A DNA stretch of 64,000 nt, from positions 1 to 64,000 of the forward strand of contig NZ_PUDR01000001.1 in the NCBI RefSeq assembly GCF_003012935.1. The letters run 5' to 3'. How positions within the stretch are numbered: the first letter of the stretch is position 1; every line of letters begins with the position of its first letter. Below are positions 44,327 through 53,105 of this stretch, piece by piece. This DNA comes from Pannonibacter carbonis. GTDB lineage: Bacteria; Pseudomonadota; Alphaproteobacteria; Rhizobiales; Stappiaceae. The notes beneath the pieces were generated by a model. That model saw only the letters and a list, made by a program, of their open reading frames with translations, made no database searches and was not told the DNA's origin. The position numbers were made by a program, and so were the translations under genes.

Positions 44327-45720
44327 CCCAGCTCAGCACTGCAGCCGTCTTGCGACACGACGAAATCGTCGTCCGCAATCCGTTCGACGGCGTCGAGGCC
44401 GGTCGCGTGGCAGAAAGCACGTCGTCGGAGATCGTCGCAGCGCTAACCCGCGCCCGCAAGGCACAAGCCGAGTTCCGCCACTCCACGCCGGCCCGGCGAC
44501 GGGCTCTTTTGAATGCCCTGGCAGCAGAAATTGCCACCGACGCCGATGCACTCGCCACCCTCATCTGCGCCGAGATGGGAAAGACCATCTGCGAGGCGCG
44601 CAATGAGGTGCGCCGGGCCGAGAACACCCTGAAGCTCTCCGGCGACGCAGCCACGTTCCTTGATGGCGAGGCCTTGCACTGCGCCATTGTGGAAGGCGGC
44701 GTCGACCGCCTGGCCACCGTGACCTATCAGCCGGTCGGCGTCATCGGAGCGATCACCCCGTTCAACTACCCGCTCAATCTGCTGTGCCACAAGCTTGGCC
44801 CCGCCATCGCCGCAGGCAATGCCGTCGTTGCCAAGCCCTCCCCCAAGGCCCCGCTCGCTGCAGCCCGGCTCTGCGAGCTGGCCGTCCGCGCTGGCTGGCC
44901 GCGCGACCTCTTCCAGGTCGTGCATGGCGGTGCAGACGCTGCGCTGACCCTCGCCCGCGCGCCCATCGACCTGCTCTCCTTTACGGGCGGCCCCGCTGCC
45001 GGTCTCGCCCTGAAGAACGCCAGCGGACTTGTCCGTTGCCTCATGGAGCTGGGCGGAAATGATCCGCTGTTCGTCCTTGCAGATGCCGATCTCGAACGCG
45101 CCGTCGCCACGGCCATCGGCCATCGTTTCGAGATCGCCGGCCAGAGCTGCGCTGCGGTGAAGAAGCTGTACCTGCATCACTCCATCGCGGCCGAGTTCAC
45201 CGAACGGCTTCTTGCAGCCGTTGCGGCGGTCACGACCGGCGATCCGCGAGACTTGGCAACCGATATGGGGCCGGTCATTGATGAGCCCGGTGCCCGCCTC
45301 GTTCAGGACCGGATCCTGGCGACGATTGCCGGCGGTGCCAGCCTGCTGGCTGGCGGCACACGTGAGGGTACACTGGTCGCCCCGACGGTCCTTGCCAATG
45401 TGGCGGCAGACGCCCCGGTCATTGCCGACGAGACCTTTGGTCCGGTCATTGCCATCCGCACCTTCACCGATGCGCAGGCCGCCATCGCGGAAGTCAACGC
45501 AGGCGCCTACGGCCTGCAGGCCGGCGTGTTCACCAACGACCACGCCATGGTGAAGCTGTTCTCGCGCGAGCTCATCGTCGGCGGCGTCATGATCAACGAA
45601 GGCCCCGACTTCCGGGCCGAACACGTGCCCTTTGGCGGCGTCAAGCGCAGCGGCCTCGGTCGCGAGGGCGTGCGCATCACCTTGCGCGAAATGAGCGAGC
45701 CAAAGGTCGTTATCGACTGA
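44323..45720 (+). CDS. NAD(P)-dependent aldehyde dehydrogenase
   Basis: A 465-residue ALDH-superfamily enzyme. General base E242 lies in MELGGNDPL and the nucleophile C276 in AGQSCAAVKK. TPFNYPLNLL, GNAVVAKPSP and the C-terminal PFGGVKRSGLGREG segment are all present. The CxAVKK context resembles the lactaldehyde/phosphonoacetaldehyde/semialdehyde branch. It oxidises an aldehyde made by this operon, plausibly an amino acid semialdehyde. It ATGA-overlaps the flavoprotein and is followed after 11 bases by the DapB-like gene. Confidence 0.9.
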   Translation: MTQLSTAAVLRHDEIVVRNPFDGVEAGRVAESTSSEIVAALTRARKAQAEFRHSTPARRRALLNALAAEIATDADALATLICAEMGKTICEARNEVRRAENTLKLSGDAATFLDGEALHCAIVEGGVDRLATVTYQPVGVIGAITPFNYPLNLLCHKLGPAIAAGNAVVAKPSPKAPLAAARLCELAVRAGWPRDLFQVVHGGADAALTLARAPIDLLSFTGGPAAGLALKNASGLVRCLMELGGNDPLFVLADADLERAVATAIGHRFEIAGQSCAAVKKLYLHHSIAAEFTERLLAAVAAVTTGDPRDLATDMGPVIDEPGARLVQDRILATIAGGASLLAGGTREGTLVAPTVLANVAADAPVIADETFGPVIAIRTFTDAQAAIAEVNAGAYGLQAGVFTNDHAMVKLFSRELIVGGVMINEGPDFRAEHVPFGGVKRSGLGREGVRITLREMSEPKVVID

Positions 45721-45731
45721 AGGAGACCACC

Positions 45732-46475
45732 ATGCGCATTGCCATCATGGGGGCGTCCGGCCGCGTCGGCACCCGGCTCGTGGAACTGGTCCTCGCCAAT
45801 CCCGGCCTGGAACTCGCTGCTGCCCTCGTCTCACCGCGCTCAGTGCTCGTCGGCACGCCGGTCGCCGGCGGCAGCATCGAGTATCGGCCAGCCGAAGCGG
45901 CGATGAACAGCCATTGCGACCTATTGATCGACTTCTCCTCGCCAGCCGCCTCGCTCGCCCTCCAGCAGCAGGTCGGCCTGAAGCCCATGCCGATGGTGAT
46001 CGGCACGACCGGCTTCACAGCTGAAGAAGATGCGGCCCTGACCGGTTTTGCGGCCCATCGTCCGATGGTGGTGAGCGCGAACTTCGCCCTCGGTTTCGAG
46101 GCCTTCCGGCAGGCGGCGGAACATTTCGCGCGTTTGATGCCGGGCGGCGAAGCCAGCGTCGGCGAGGTCTATCACGCCCGCAAGAAGGTTGATCCCTCCG
46201 GCACATCCCGCTGGCTTGCAAGCACGGTCCGCGATGCCCGCTCGGCGGTGATGGGCTTTGCAGCCCCGACCCCGGAGATCCATGTGGAACGCGAAGGCGA
46301 TACCGTCGGGATCAACGAGGTTCGCTTCGATCTCGGGTCGGCTGAGCTCCTGATGTCCTACCGTGTCCACACGCTAGCTGCCTACGCCGAAGGCGCACTG
46401 GCGGCGGCCGATTGGCTGCACACCCGTCGCCCGGCCCATGGCCGCTATTCCCTCGCAGACACAAAGACCGTCTGA
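45732..46475 (+). CDS. DapB-like (dihydrodipicolinate reductase family) protein
   Basis: A 247-residue homologue of 4-hydroxy-tetrahydrodipicolinate reductase. The nucleotide loop GASGRVG (residues 7-13), IGTTGF (90-95) and the substrate segment ending DPSGTS (154-159) match DapB. In E. coli DapB the catalytic pair is His159/Lys163 within EAHHRHK. Here the aligned stretch reads EVYHARK, so Tyr147 stands at the His159 position and Lys151 is kept. AAGGAGACC precedes the ATG. Presence in an operon with an amino acid dehydrogenase, an ALDH and a DapA argues for a catabolic or side role rather than lysine synthesis. Confidence 0.85.
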   Translation: MRIAIMGASGRVGTRLVELVLANPGLELAAALVSPRSVLVGTPVAGGSIEYRPAEAAMNSHCDLLIDFSSPAASLALQQQVGLKPMPMVIGTTGFTAEEDAALTGFAAHRPMVVSANFALGFEAFRQAAEHFARLMPGGEASVGEVYHARKKVDPSGTSRWLASTVRDARSAVMGFAAPTPEIHVEREGDTVGINEVRFDLGSAELLMSYRVHTLAAYAEGALAAADWLHTRRPAHGRYSLADTKTV

Positions 46476-46495
46476 CCACTCCGGAGACCTTTCCG

Positions 46496-47413
46496 ATGAC
46501 CGATCTGACCAGCCATTTCCGCGGCGTCTTCACAGCCCTCATCACCCCGTTCCGCGATGGCGCCGTTGATCATGTCGCCTTTGCCGAGCTTGTCGAACGC
46601 CAGCTGGAAGCGGGCGTTTCCGGCCTCGTCCCAGTAGGCACAACCGGGGAGGCGGCAACCCTGTCGGAGGAAGAGGCCGAGGATCTCATCGCCCGCACCG
46701 TGAAGCTCGCGGCAGGGCGCGCCATGGTCCTTGCTGGCGCCGGGGCCAATGACACGCGCAAGACCATCGAGAAGGTCCAGCGCGCCGAAGACGCCGGCGC
46801 TGACGCCGTCCTCGTCGTCACCCCCTACTACAACAAGCCGACCCAGGCCGGACTGGTCGCGCATTACAGCGCGGTGGCCGAGGCGACAAGGCTCCCTGTC
46901 GTGCTCTACTCCGTGCCGGGGCGCTGCGGGGTCGAAATAGCGCCGGAAACATGCGCCACTCTTGCGGAACGCCATTCCAACATCGTCGCCATCAAGGAAG
47001 CTGGCGGCACGGCCACCCGCGTCACCCAGATCCGCCAGGCCTGCGGCGACCGGCTCATCATCCACTCCGGCGACGACGGACTGACCCTGCCTTTCCTGTC
47101 TGTTGGAGCTATCGGCGTCACGTCGGTGGTATCCAATGTTGCCCCCCGCGAGATGGTCCAGCTGGTCAGGGCCTGGGAAGCCGGCGACACAGCCCGGGCG
47201 CTTGAGCTGCACGAACTCATTGCCGAACTCACGGATGGCATGTTCATTGAGTCCAATCCGGGCCCGGTGAAGGCAGCGCTTGCCTTGTCCAACCTGGCTG
47301 GACCGGAACTTCGCCTGCCGATGGTGCCGGTCAGCGACGCCAGCCGCCAGAAGATTGCAGCGATCCTCGGCCGCTTCACCCATGCGGCCGCAGCCTTCCA
47401 AGAAATGCGCTAA
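46496..47413 (+). CDS. dapA: 4-hydroxy-tetrahydrodipicolinate synthase (DapA family)
   Basis: A 305-residue TIM-barrel aldolase with the full DapA active site: GTTGE (T49, T50), PYYNKPT (Y111, Y112), LYSVPGR (Y138, R143) and the Schiff-base lysine K167 in AIKEAG. DapA condenses pyruvate with aspartate semialdehyde, and the reaction is reversible in principle. ATG 46496 has GGAG upstream. It follows the DapB-like gene within the dehydrogenase operon and precedes transporter genes. It may be a second catabolic copy; related DapA-family members also act as deaminases of pyrroline-4-hydroxy-2-carboxylate, so the symbol reflects motif match, not proven role. Confidence 0.85.
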   Translation: MTDLTSHFRGVFTALITPFRDGAVDHVAFAELVERQLEAGVSGLVPVGTTGEAATLSEEEAEDLIARTVKLAAGRAMVLAGAGANDTRKTIEKVQRAEDAGADAVLVVTPYYNKPTQAGLVAHYSAVAEATRLPVVLYSVPGRCGVEIAPETCATLAERHSNIVAIKEAGGTATRVTQIRQACGDRLIIHSGDDGLTLPFLSVGAIGVTSVVSNVAPREMVQLVRAWEAGDTARALELHELIAELTDGMFIESNPGPVKAALALSNLAGPELRLPMVPVSDASRQKIAAILGRFTHAAAAFQEMR

Positions 47414-47553
47414 GGCCCCGTCCTTGCTTTGCATTGCAGCAGAGCGAGACGGCATGAAACAGTCAGACTGCCCGTCCGTGCCCGCTGCGGCCGGGCCAAT
47501 ATCAAGGATCCCTCACGTGCCTGACGCGTGAGCCAGAATCCAGGGGAACAGCA

Positions 47554-47607
47554 ATGCGAACAATGACAGTGGCCAGAGGTCACCAGGCGCGGGGAGGCAC
47601 CTCGTGA
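47554..47607 (+). CDS. 17-codon leader frame upstream of amino acid permease
   Basis: A short frame ([17 protein letters not shown]) starts at ATG 47554 with GGGGA six bases upstream. It ends in a TGA that overlaps the GTG start of the permease (GTGA). The gap before it (47414-47553) holds a small hairpin, CTCACG...CGTGAG at 47512-47532, and no other gene. The geometry suggests a translated leader coupled to the permease. No homology can be claimed. Confidence 0.4.
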   Translation: MRTMTVARGHQARGGTS

Positions 47608-48269
47608 CATACACTTGGGATTTTCACTCGGTCTGGCAATACCGCGACCTGTTCATGTGGGGGCTCTGGATCAGCGTCGTCTACACCGTCGGGTCAATCG
47701 TGCTTGGCATCCTGATCGGCTTCCTGACCTGCGCCATGCGGCTATCCGGATGGCGGATCCTGAGCTTCATCGCCAGGGTCTATCAGGAGATTTTCCGCTG
47801 CACCCCGCTTCTGGTGCAGTTGCTGTGGTTCTACTACGCCTTCCCGCTGCTGATCGGCGCGTCCATCGACAACCGCGTCGCGGCGCTGCTCACCCTGTCG
47901 CTCTATGTCGGCGCCTTCTACGCCGAGATCTTCCGGGGCGGGATCGTCTCTATCGACAAGGGACAACGCGAGGCCGCAGCTGCCATCGGGATGAGTTCCT
48001 GGCAGGCCATGCATCGCATCATCCTGCCGCAGGCGTTGAAGCGGATGCTGCCGTCCTTCATCAACCAGTCGGTGATCCAGTTCAAGAACACATCTCTGGT
48101 CTCGGTCATCTCGGTCGCGGACCTCGCCTACATGGCGGCCGTGGTCAACGGCCAGACCTACCGGCCGCTGGAATCCTACACCTTCATGGCCGTGCTCTAC
48201 ATCGCCCTGCTGCTTCCCATGACGCAGATCGCCGACTGGGTGGAAAAGCGCCTGCGGGTCAGTGATTGA
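47604..48269 (+). CDS. Polar amino acid ABC permease (HAAT type)
   Basis: A 221-residue permease starting at GTG 47604, preceded by GGGGAGG. The conserved motif [20 protein letters not shown] lies near residues 58-77, and the EAA-like loop [13 protein letters not shown]...[11 protein letters not shown] near 119-150. Members form dimers and serve glutamine, arginine, histidine, cystine or opine uptake. Its ATPase follows, and its binding protein is probably the minus-strand gene at 39419-40243. Confidence 0.92.
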   Translation: MTYTWDFHSVWQYRDLFMWGLWISVVYTVGSIVLGILIGFLTCAMRLSGWRILSFIARVYQEIFRCTPLLVQLLWFYYAFPLLIGASIDNRVAALLTLSLYVGAFYAEIFRGGIVSIDKGQREAAAAIGMSSWQAMHRIILPQALKRMLPSFINQSVIQFKNTSLVSVISVADLAYMAAVVNGQTYRPLESYTFMAVLYIALLLPMTQIADWVEKRLRVSD

Positions 48270-48279
48270 GGAGATCCAG

Positions 48280-49053
48280 ATGACCACCACATCCACGGCC
48301 ACCGCACCTGTCATCGAGGCAATCGGCCTGCGCAAGACGTTTGGCACCCATGAGGTGCTGAAAGGCCTCAACCTCGGTCTCGCTCGCGGCGAGGTCGTCG
48401 CCCTCATTGGTCCGTCCGGCTCGGGCAAGTCGACCTTCATCCGGTGCCTGAACCGGATGGAGCACCCGACCGGCGGCGAGATCCGTTTCCGTGACAAGCC
48501 GGTAGGCGAATCCTTTCGCGACAGCGAAGCTGCAATCGGCATCGGCACATTGCGGCGTCACGTCGGCATGGTATTCCAGCACTTCAACCTGTTCCCGCAC
48601 AAGACCGTGCTGCAGAACGTCACTGAAGGGCCAATTGTCGTCTGCAAGCGCCCGCGTCGGGAAACAGAAGAGCTGGCCAAGGACCTCCTGGCCCAGGTCG
48701 GTCTTTCCGACAAGCATGCAGCCTTCCCCAATCACCTGTCAGGTGGCCAGAAGCAGCGCGTCGCCATTGCCCGGGCGCTTGCCATGCAGCCGGATGTCCT
48801 GCTCCTCGATGAGGTGACAAGTGCGCTCGATCCGGAACTGGTCGGTGAGGTGCTGGCGGTCATTCGCTCGCTCGCCGAGGCTGGCATGACCATGGCCATC
48901 GTCACCCACGAAATGGCCTTTGCCGCCGAGGTCGCAAGCCGCGTGCTTTTTCTGGACCAGGGCGTCATCGCCGAGGAAGGCAGTCCGGCCGAGGTCATTC
49001 TCAATCCCGCCAATCCGCGCCTGCAGGCCTTTGTTGCCCGTTTCAAGGCCTGA
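48280..49053 (+). CDS. Polar amino acid ABC ATPase (GlnQ/HisP-like)
   Basis: A 257-residue ATPase. ATG 48280 has GAGGAG at ideal spacing; a GTG 18 bases upstream is less likely. Walker [19 protein letters not shown] (near residue 41), signature LSGGQKQR and Walker [21 protein letters not shown] are the standard GlnQ/HisP forms. The H-loop is VTHEM. Completes the HAAT importer with the preceding permease. Confidence 0.93.
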   Translation: MTTTSTATAPVIEAIGLRKTFGTHEVLKGLNLGLARGEVVALIGPSGSGKSTFIRCLNRMEHPTGGEIRFRDKPVGESFRDSEAAIGIGTLRRHVGMVFQHFNLFPHKTVLQNVTEGPIVVCKRPRRETEELAKDLLAQVGLSDKHAAFPNHLSGGQKQRVAIARALAMQPDVLLLDEVTSALDPELVGEVLAVIRSLAEAGMTMAIVTHEMAFAAEVASRVLFLDQGVIAEEGSPAEVILNPANPRLQAFVARFKA

Positions 49054-49167
49054 GCTCGGACCCCGGTGCAATCCAGCCATCGGGATCCGGTCGGACCTGC
49101 GCGATGCACAAGCATTTTCAAGGCGGGATGCAGCCGCGTCCGCAAGCCTTGGTACGAGGACACCGGA

Positions 49168-50244
49168 ATGACCCTCAAGCGCATTACCATTTTCGGAGCC
49201 GGCAACATCGGCAGCGCCCTTGCCACACTCCTTGCCCGCACCGGCCGTTTTGAACTGACCGTCTGCGATGTTTCCGAGGACGCGCTTGAGCCCTTGCGGG
49301 CGCACTCCCCGGCGGTTCGGCTGCTGCGATTGCCGCGCGGGGAAGAGCATCAGGCGCTCGCCCCCGGCTGTGACCTCGTCATTGGGGCAGTTCCCGACCA
49401 GGCACTCCCCATGGTCGCCTCGGCGGCTCTCAAGGCTTGCTGCCACTATCTCGACTTCGTCTCGACACCCGACCCGCTAAAACCGATTCTCGCCGATCTT
49501 GCGCGCACACGAACCGTTCTTCCGGCGAGCGGTGTGTCGCCCGGGTTCGTCGGTGCACTGGCCGCCTCCCTGCTTCAGGGCTTTTCACCGGTCGGCGATC
49601 TGATCATTCGGGTCGGCGCCATCCCGCGCTACCCGACCAACCGGCTCGGCTACGGCCAGATCTGGAATGTTGACGGCTTGATCGAGGAATACACCCGTCC
49701 GAGCGCCGCGATCCGCGATAGCCAACGGGTGAACGTCAGTCCGCTCGAGGACTATGAGCGCCTCACCGTCGACGGCATGGCGCTGGAGGCCTTCACCACC
49801 TCCGGCGGCATGTGCGACCTCGACGTCTTTGCCCCCTTTGCGCCGCGCAACGTCACGGTGAAGACCATACGTTACCCCGGTCATCTCGATTACATGCGCT
49901 TCCTGCTGGATGACCTGGGCCTGCGCCATCGCCGGGACATGCTGCGGTCTCTGCTGATGAACGGGTTGCCGGTGATCGAGGACGATGTGCTGCATGTTCT
50001 GTTGACCGCTCGCGGGACACGGGGGCGACAGCCAAGTGAGCGAACCCTCCGCTACAGCTTTGCCCCCAACCCCGATGTTGGCCCGTTCAATGCGCTGACA
50101 TCACTTGCAACAGGCTATGCGACCAGCCTTATCTGCGCGCTCGCAGACGGTCTCTTGCCTGCAGCAGGCATGGTGACACCGCAGATGCTCGATGCGGGCA
50201 CACTGCTTGCCTCGCCCTTCATCGCGCCCCTGCTTGAAGCCTGA
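49168..50244 (+). CDS. Saccharopine dehydrogenase / lysine 6-dehydrogenase family protein
   Basis: A 358-residue NAD(P)-dependent enzyme. The Rossmann loop GAGNIGS lies near residue 9. The mid-protein segments EAFTTSGGMCDL and TIRYPGHLDYM are the hallmark of the saccharopine reductase and L-lysine 6-dehydrogenase group. These enzymes act at a terminal C-N bond and give or use amino-adipate semialdehyde-type products that cyclise to imines. ATG 49168 has GAGGA upstream. Last gene of the operon. On diaminopimelate such an enzyme would give tetrahydrodipicolinate, which would link it to the DapB- and DapA-like proteins (inference). Confidence 0.85.
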   Translation: MTLKRITIFGAGNIGSALATLLARTGRFELTVCDVSEDALEPLRAHSPAVRLLRLPRGEEHQALAPGCDLVIGAVPDQALPMVASAALKACCHYLDFVSTPDPLKPILADLARTRTVLPASGVSPGFVGALAASLLQGFSPVGDLIIRVGAIPRYPTNRLGYGQIWNVDGLIEEYTRPSAAIRDSQRVNVSPLEDYERLTVDGMALEAFTTSGGMCDLDVFAPFAPRNVTVKTIRYPGHLDYMRFLLDDLGLRHRRDMLRSLLMNGLPVIEDDVLHVLLTARGTRGRQPSERTLRYSFAPNPDVGPFNALTSLATGYATSLICALADGLLPAAGMVTPQMLDAGTLLASPFIAPLLEA

Positions 50245-50251
50245 GGCTGCT

Positions 50252-50776
50252 TCACACAGCCTCGGGCCGATCCAGCAGCTCAAGCAACTGCTGGAACCGC
50301 AGGCCCGCCATGGACACTCCGTCCAGCACCATGTCGTCCAGTTCGTCCTCGGCCGGCGCGCTGCCGCCCTTGCCGCGCAGCGTCGTCGTGCGCAAGCGGT
50401 CGGCAAGGAAAATAGCCAGGGCCTTGTAGAACCGCGCCGCAAAGGCCGGTGTCTCGGCGAGGCGCTTCTCGATCAGCGCCTTCTCCAGCGCCAGCACGCG
50501 GGTTTCGCGCGCCGCCTCGACCGTTGCCGAGGGCGGGGCCTTGTCGACGAAGGACATTTCACCCAGGATCTCACCGCTCGACAGGCTCGCCACCACGCCG
50601 ACGCCGCTGACGCGCACATCCACCTGCCCGTCCAGCACGATGAACAGATGCGCCGTCGCGCGCCCTTCCTCGATCAGCACCTGGCCCGGCTTGAGGCTCA
50701 CCCGCCGGCCGGCCTGCCCCATCCAGGCGATGTCCGCATCATCGAGCTGACCAAGGATGTAAAGCACCTTGCGCAT
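50252..50776 (-). CDS. Cyclic nucleotide-binding domain protein
   Basis: A 174-residue protein made of one cNMP/CAP effector domain. The beta-roll segment ATAHLFIVLDGQVDVRVSG lies near residues 40-58, and the phosphate-binding-cassette region GEILGEMSFVDKAPPSATVEA near 68-88, where PPSATV replaces the PRSATV seen in cAMP binders. No DNA-binding helix-turn-helix follows. GAGGGAG precedes the ATG. It lies 22 bases after the NHLM-type ABC gene and is probably the last gene of that export operon; it may sense a nucleotide to control export. Confidence 0.8.
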   Translation of the reverse strand: MRKVLYILGQLDDADIAWMGQAGRRVSLKPGQVLIEEGRATAHLFIVLDGQVDVRVSGVGVVASLSSGEILGEMSFVDKAPPSATVEAARETRVLALEKALIEKRLAETPAFAARFYKALAIFLADRLRTTTLRGKGGSAPAEDELDDMVLDGVSMAGLRFQQLLELLDRPEAV

Positions 50777-50798
50777 GAAATAACTCCCTCAAAAAATC

Positions 50799-53093
50799 TC
50801 AGACGAGCTGCCGGCGGGCATGGGCGGCAAAGGCCCCGTTCGCCTGCATCAGCTCCGTGAATGATCCGGTCTCGACCACCCGGCCACGGTCCAGCATGAC
50901 AATCCGGTCCACCTTCTCGATGGTGCTGAGCCGGTGCGCGATGACGACGCGCGTGACGGGCAGGTTCGCCAGCGTCTCGGTGACGATGGCCTGCGTGCGG
51001 TTGTCGAGCGCGCTGGTGGCCTCGTCCAGCAGCAGGATCGCAGGCTTGCTGACCAGCGCGCGCGCGATCAGGATGCGTTGCCGCTGTCCGCCGGACAGGG
51101 TGCCACCGCCATCGAGCAGCACCGTATGCATGCCCATCGGCATCTGCTCTATATCCCGGTCCAGCCCCACCAGCCGCGCCGCCTCCAGCGCCTCATCAAG
51201 GCCGAGGCCGCTTTCGCCGGCGATGTTGGCGTGAATGCTGCCGGCCATGATCCGGCCATGCTGCAGCACCACGCCGATCTGGCGGCGCAGGTCCGACAGG
51301 TCGAGCCGGTTTAGCGAATGCCCGTCATAGAAGATGTCGCCCAGCTCCGGCCGGTCAAAGCCCAGGAGCAGGCGCAGCAGCGTCGACTTGCCCGAGCCCG
51401 AGGCCCCGACGATGGCGACGAATTCCCCCCGCTCGATCTTCACCGTCAGTTCGCTGAGCGCGCGCGGTGCCATCTCGCTGTAGCGGAACGACACGTTGCG
51501 GATATCGATGGCCCCGGCGAGCGTCACCGGACGGCTGTCGACCGGCGGGGTATCCGGCACGGCCGAGATGATCGGCTCAGCACGCTCGATCAGCGGAATG
51601 GCCGTCAGCGATTGCGTCAGCGCTCCCGCCAGCGCCGAGATTGCCGCCAGAACCTGCGCGAAGGCCGTTGTCACGGTGACGAAGTCTGCCAGCGAGAACG
51701 CCGGCGCGGTGCCGCCTTTCAGCGCATCCGCCTTCATCAGATAGACGATGGTGGCATAAAGGGTCAGCGTCGCCAGTTGCGGCAGCAAGGCATCCAGCGT
51801 CGCCTGCCAGTTCGCCCAGCGCCCAGCGGCGACCGTATGGCCGATGTTGCGCGAAAACAGGCTGGCCCAGCGGGCAAAGCCCATTCGTTCGCTGGCCGAG
51901 GCGCGCAGCTTGCCGAGCCCCATCAGCATCTGCACGACGAAGCTGTCGAGCCGTCCTTTCTCGGTCAGGCGCCGGCGCTCGTGCAACAGGCCCCGGTAGC
52001 TGACAAAACCATTCGCAGCCCCCAGAACCAGCGCCAGTCCCAGCGCCAGCAGCGCCAGCCGCCAGTCGACCGTCAGGATCGGAATGAGGCTGATCAGGCT
52101 GAAGACGCTGCTCGCCGCAGCGCTCGAAAAGCTCTGGGTGATCACCTGGCGCGCGCTCTGGATACCCAGCACACGGTCCGTGATATCGCCCACGGAGAAA
52201 GCGCGGAAAAACGCCGGCGGCATGCGCAGGAGCCGCAGCAGCAGCGCCGGCTGCAGCCGGCCCTCGAAGCCAAGTTCCGACCGCAACATGGTCAGCGCCT
52301 TGCCGGCCTCGAACACGGTGCGCGCCAGTGCCGCCGCCACCAGCCCGCCGACGATGACACCGGTCAGCCCGATGTCGCCATAGGGAATGGCATTGCTGAT
52401 CAGGAAGCGGGAGCCATAGGGCACGAGCATGGCCAGCAAGGCCGCTGCCAGCATCAAGGCCACCAGACGCACCCGGTCGGCCCCGAGCGTCGCAAATCCG
52501 AAGAAGAACAGGTCCCGGAACCGCAGCGGATGGGAGGGCAGCGCCGGATAGAGCTGCAGCGCATCGGCCGCAAGTCCGCCTTCGCCGCTGCCTTCCATGG
52601 CGTCGCGCGCGACGGGGCGGGCAACGCCCCGGTCACGCATCACCCACTGCCCCTTGATGCAGATCAGCGCCACAGGCCGCCGTTCCGGCCCGAGATAGCC
52701 GAGCATCGGCGGTCCCGGCTGGCGCGTCCAGCCCGGCCGCAGCAGGACACTGCGCGAGATCATCTGGTGCCGCGCCAGCACAGCCTGCAGCCGTGCGCCC
52801 GCGTCACGGGTCTCCGCAGCCATCTCGAAGGCCTCAAGCCGCGGCGTCACGGCCATGGCCGAGAGCACGCAGACGAGCGCGGATTTCAGCGGATCAGTGC
52901 CGGCGGTCAGGGCGAGCGCGCTGCCCCTTGCGGCCGCTCCTCCGCGCTCGGCCAGTTCAGCCAGCGCGTCGGTCGTGATCGCCTCACCACGCCGGCGGCG
53001 GCGCTCGCGCCAGTCCTCGCCGCCCGAGGCTGCAAGGGGCGCAAGGCCGGCGTCAGCGCCGTTCTCATCGGGGGATGGCCGGGTCTCATGCAT
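50799..53093 (-). CDS. NHLM/NHLP-type peptide export ABC transporter without peptidase (ABC2-like)
   Basis: A 764-residue protein. About 210 N-terminal soluble residues carry no recognisable peptidase; then six membrane helices (about 220-470) and a nucleotide-binding domain with Walker A GASGSGKST, signature LSGGQRQR and Walker B ILLLDEATSALD. The architecture and pairing with a C39-containing ABC protein fit the ABC2 component of NHLM/NHLP bacteriocin-type systems. It probably forms a heterodimer with the next upstream gene. Confidence 0.85.
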   Translation of the reverse strand: MHETRPSPDENGADAGLAPLAASGGEDWRERRRRRGEAITTDALAELAERGGAAARGSALALTAGTDPLKSALVCVLSAMAVTPRLEAFEMAAETRDAGARLQAVLARHQMISRSVLLRPGWTRQPGPPMLGYLGPERRPVALICIKGQWVMRDRGVARPVARDAMEGSGEGGLAADALQLYPALPSHPLRFRDLFFFGFATLGADRVRLVALMLAAALLAMLVPYGSRFLISNAIPYGDIGLTGVIVGGLVAAALARTVFEAGKALTMLRSELGFEGRLQPALLLRLLRMPPAFFRAFSVGDITDRVLGIQSARQVITQSFSSAAASSVFSLISLIPILTVDWRLALLALGLALVLGAANGFVSYRGLLHERRRLTEKGRLDSFVVQMLMGLGKLRASASERMGFARWASLFSRNIGHTVAAGRWANWQATLDALLPQLATLTLYATIVYLMKADALKGGTAPAFSLADFVTVTTAFAQVLAAISALAGALTQSLTAIPLIERAEPIISAVPDTPPVDSRPVTLAGAIDIRNVSFRYSEMAPRALSELTVKIERGEFVAIVGASGSGKSTLLRLLLGFDRPELGDIFYDGHSLNRLDLSDLRRQIGVVLQHGRIMAGSIHANIAGESGLGLDEALEAARLVGLDRDIEQMPMGMHTVLLDGGGTLSGGQRQRILIARALVSKPAILLLDEATSALDNRTQAIVTETLANLPVTRVVIAHRLSTIEKVDRIVMLDRGRVVETGSFTELMQANGAFAAHARRQLV

Positions 53094-53105
53094 CGTCCCG
53101 CCTCC

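Noticed and set aside
41498-47413. Trans-4-hydroxyproline degradation as the function of the dehydrogenase/ALDH/DapA operon
   Set aside because: Not excluded, but no hydroxyproline epimerase is present, the DapA has the full pyruvate/aspartate-semialdehyde active site, and a DapB-like and a lysine-dehydrogenase-type gene have no place in that pathway.
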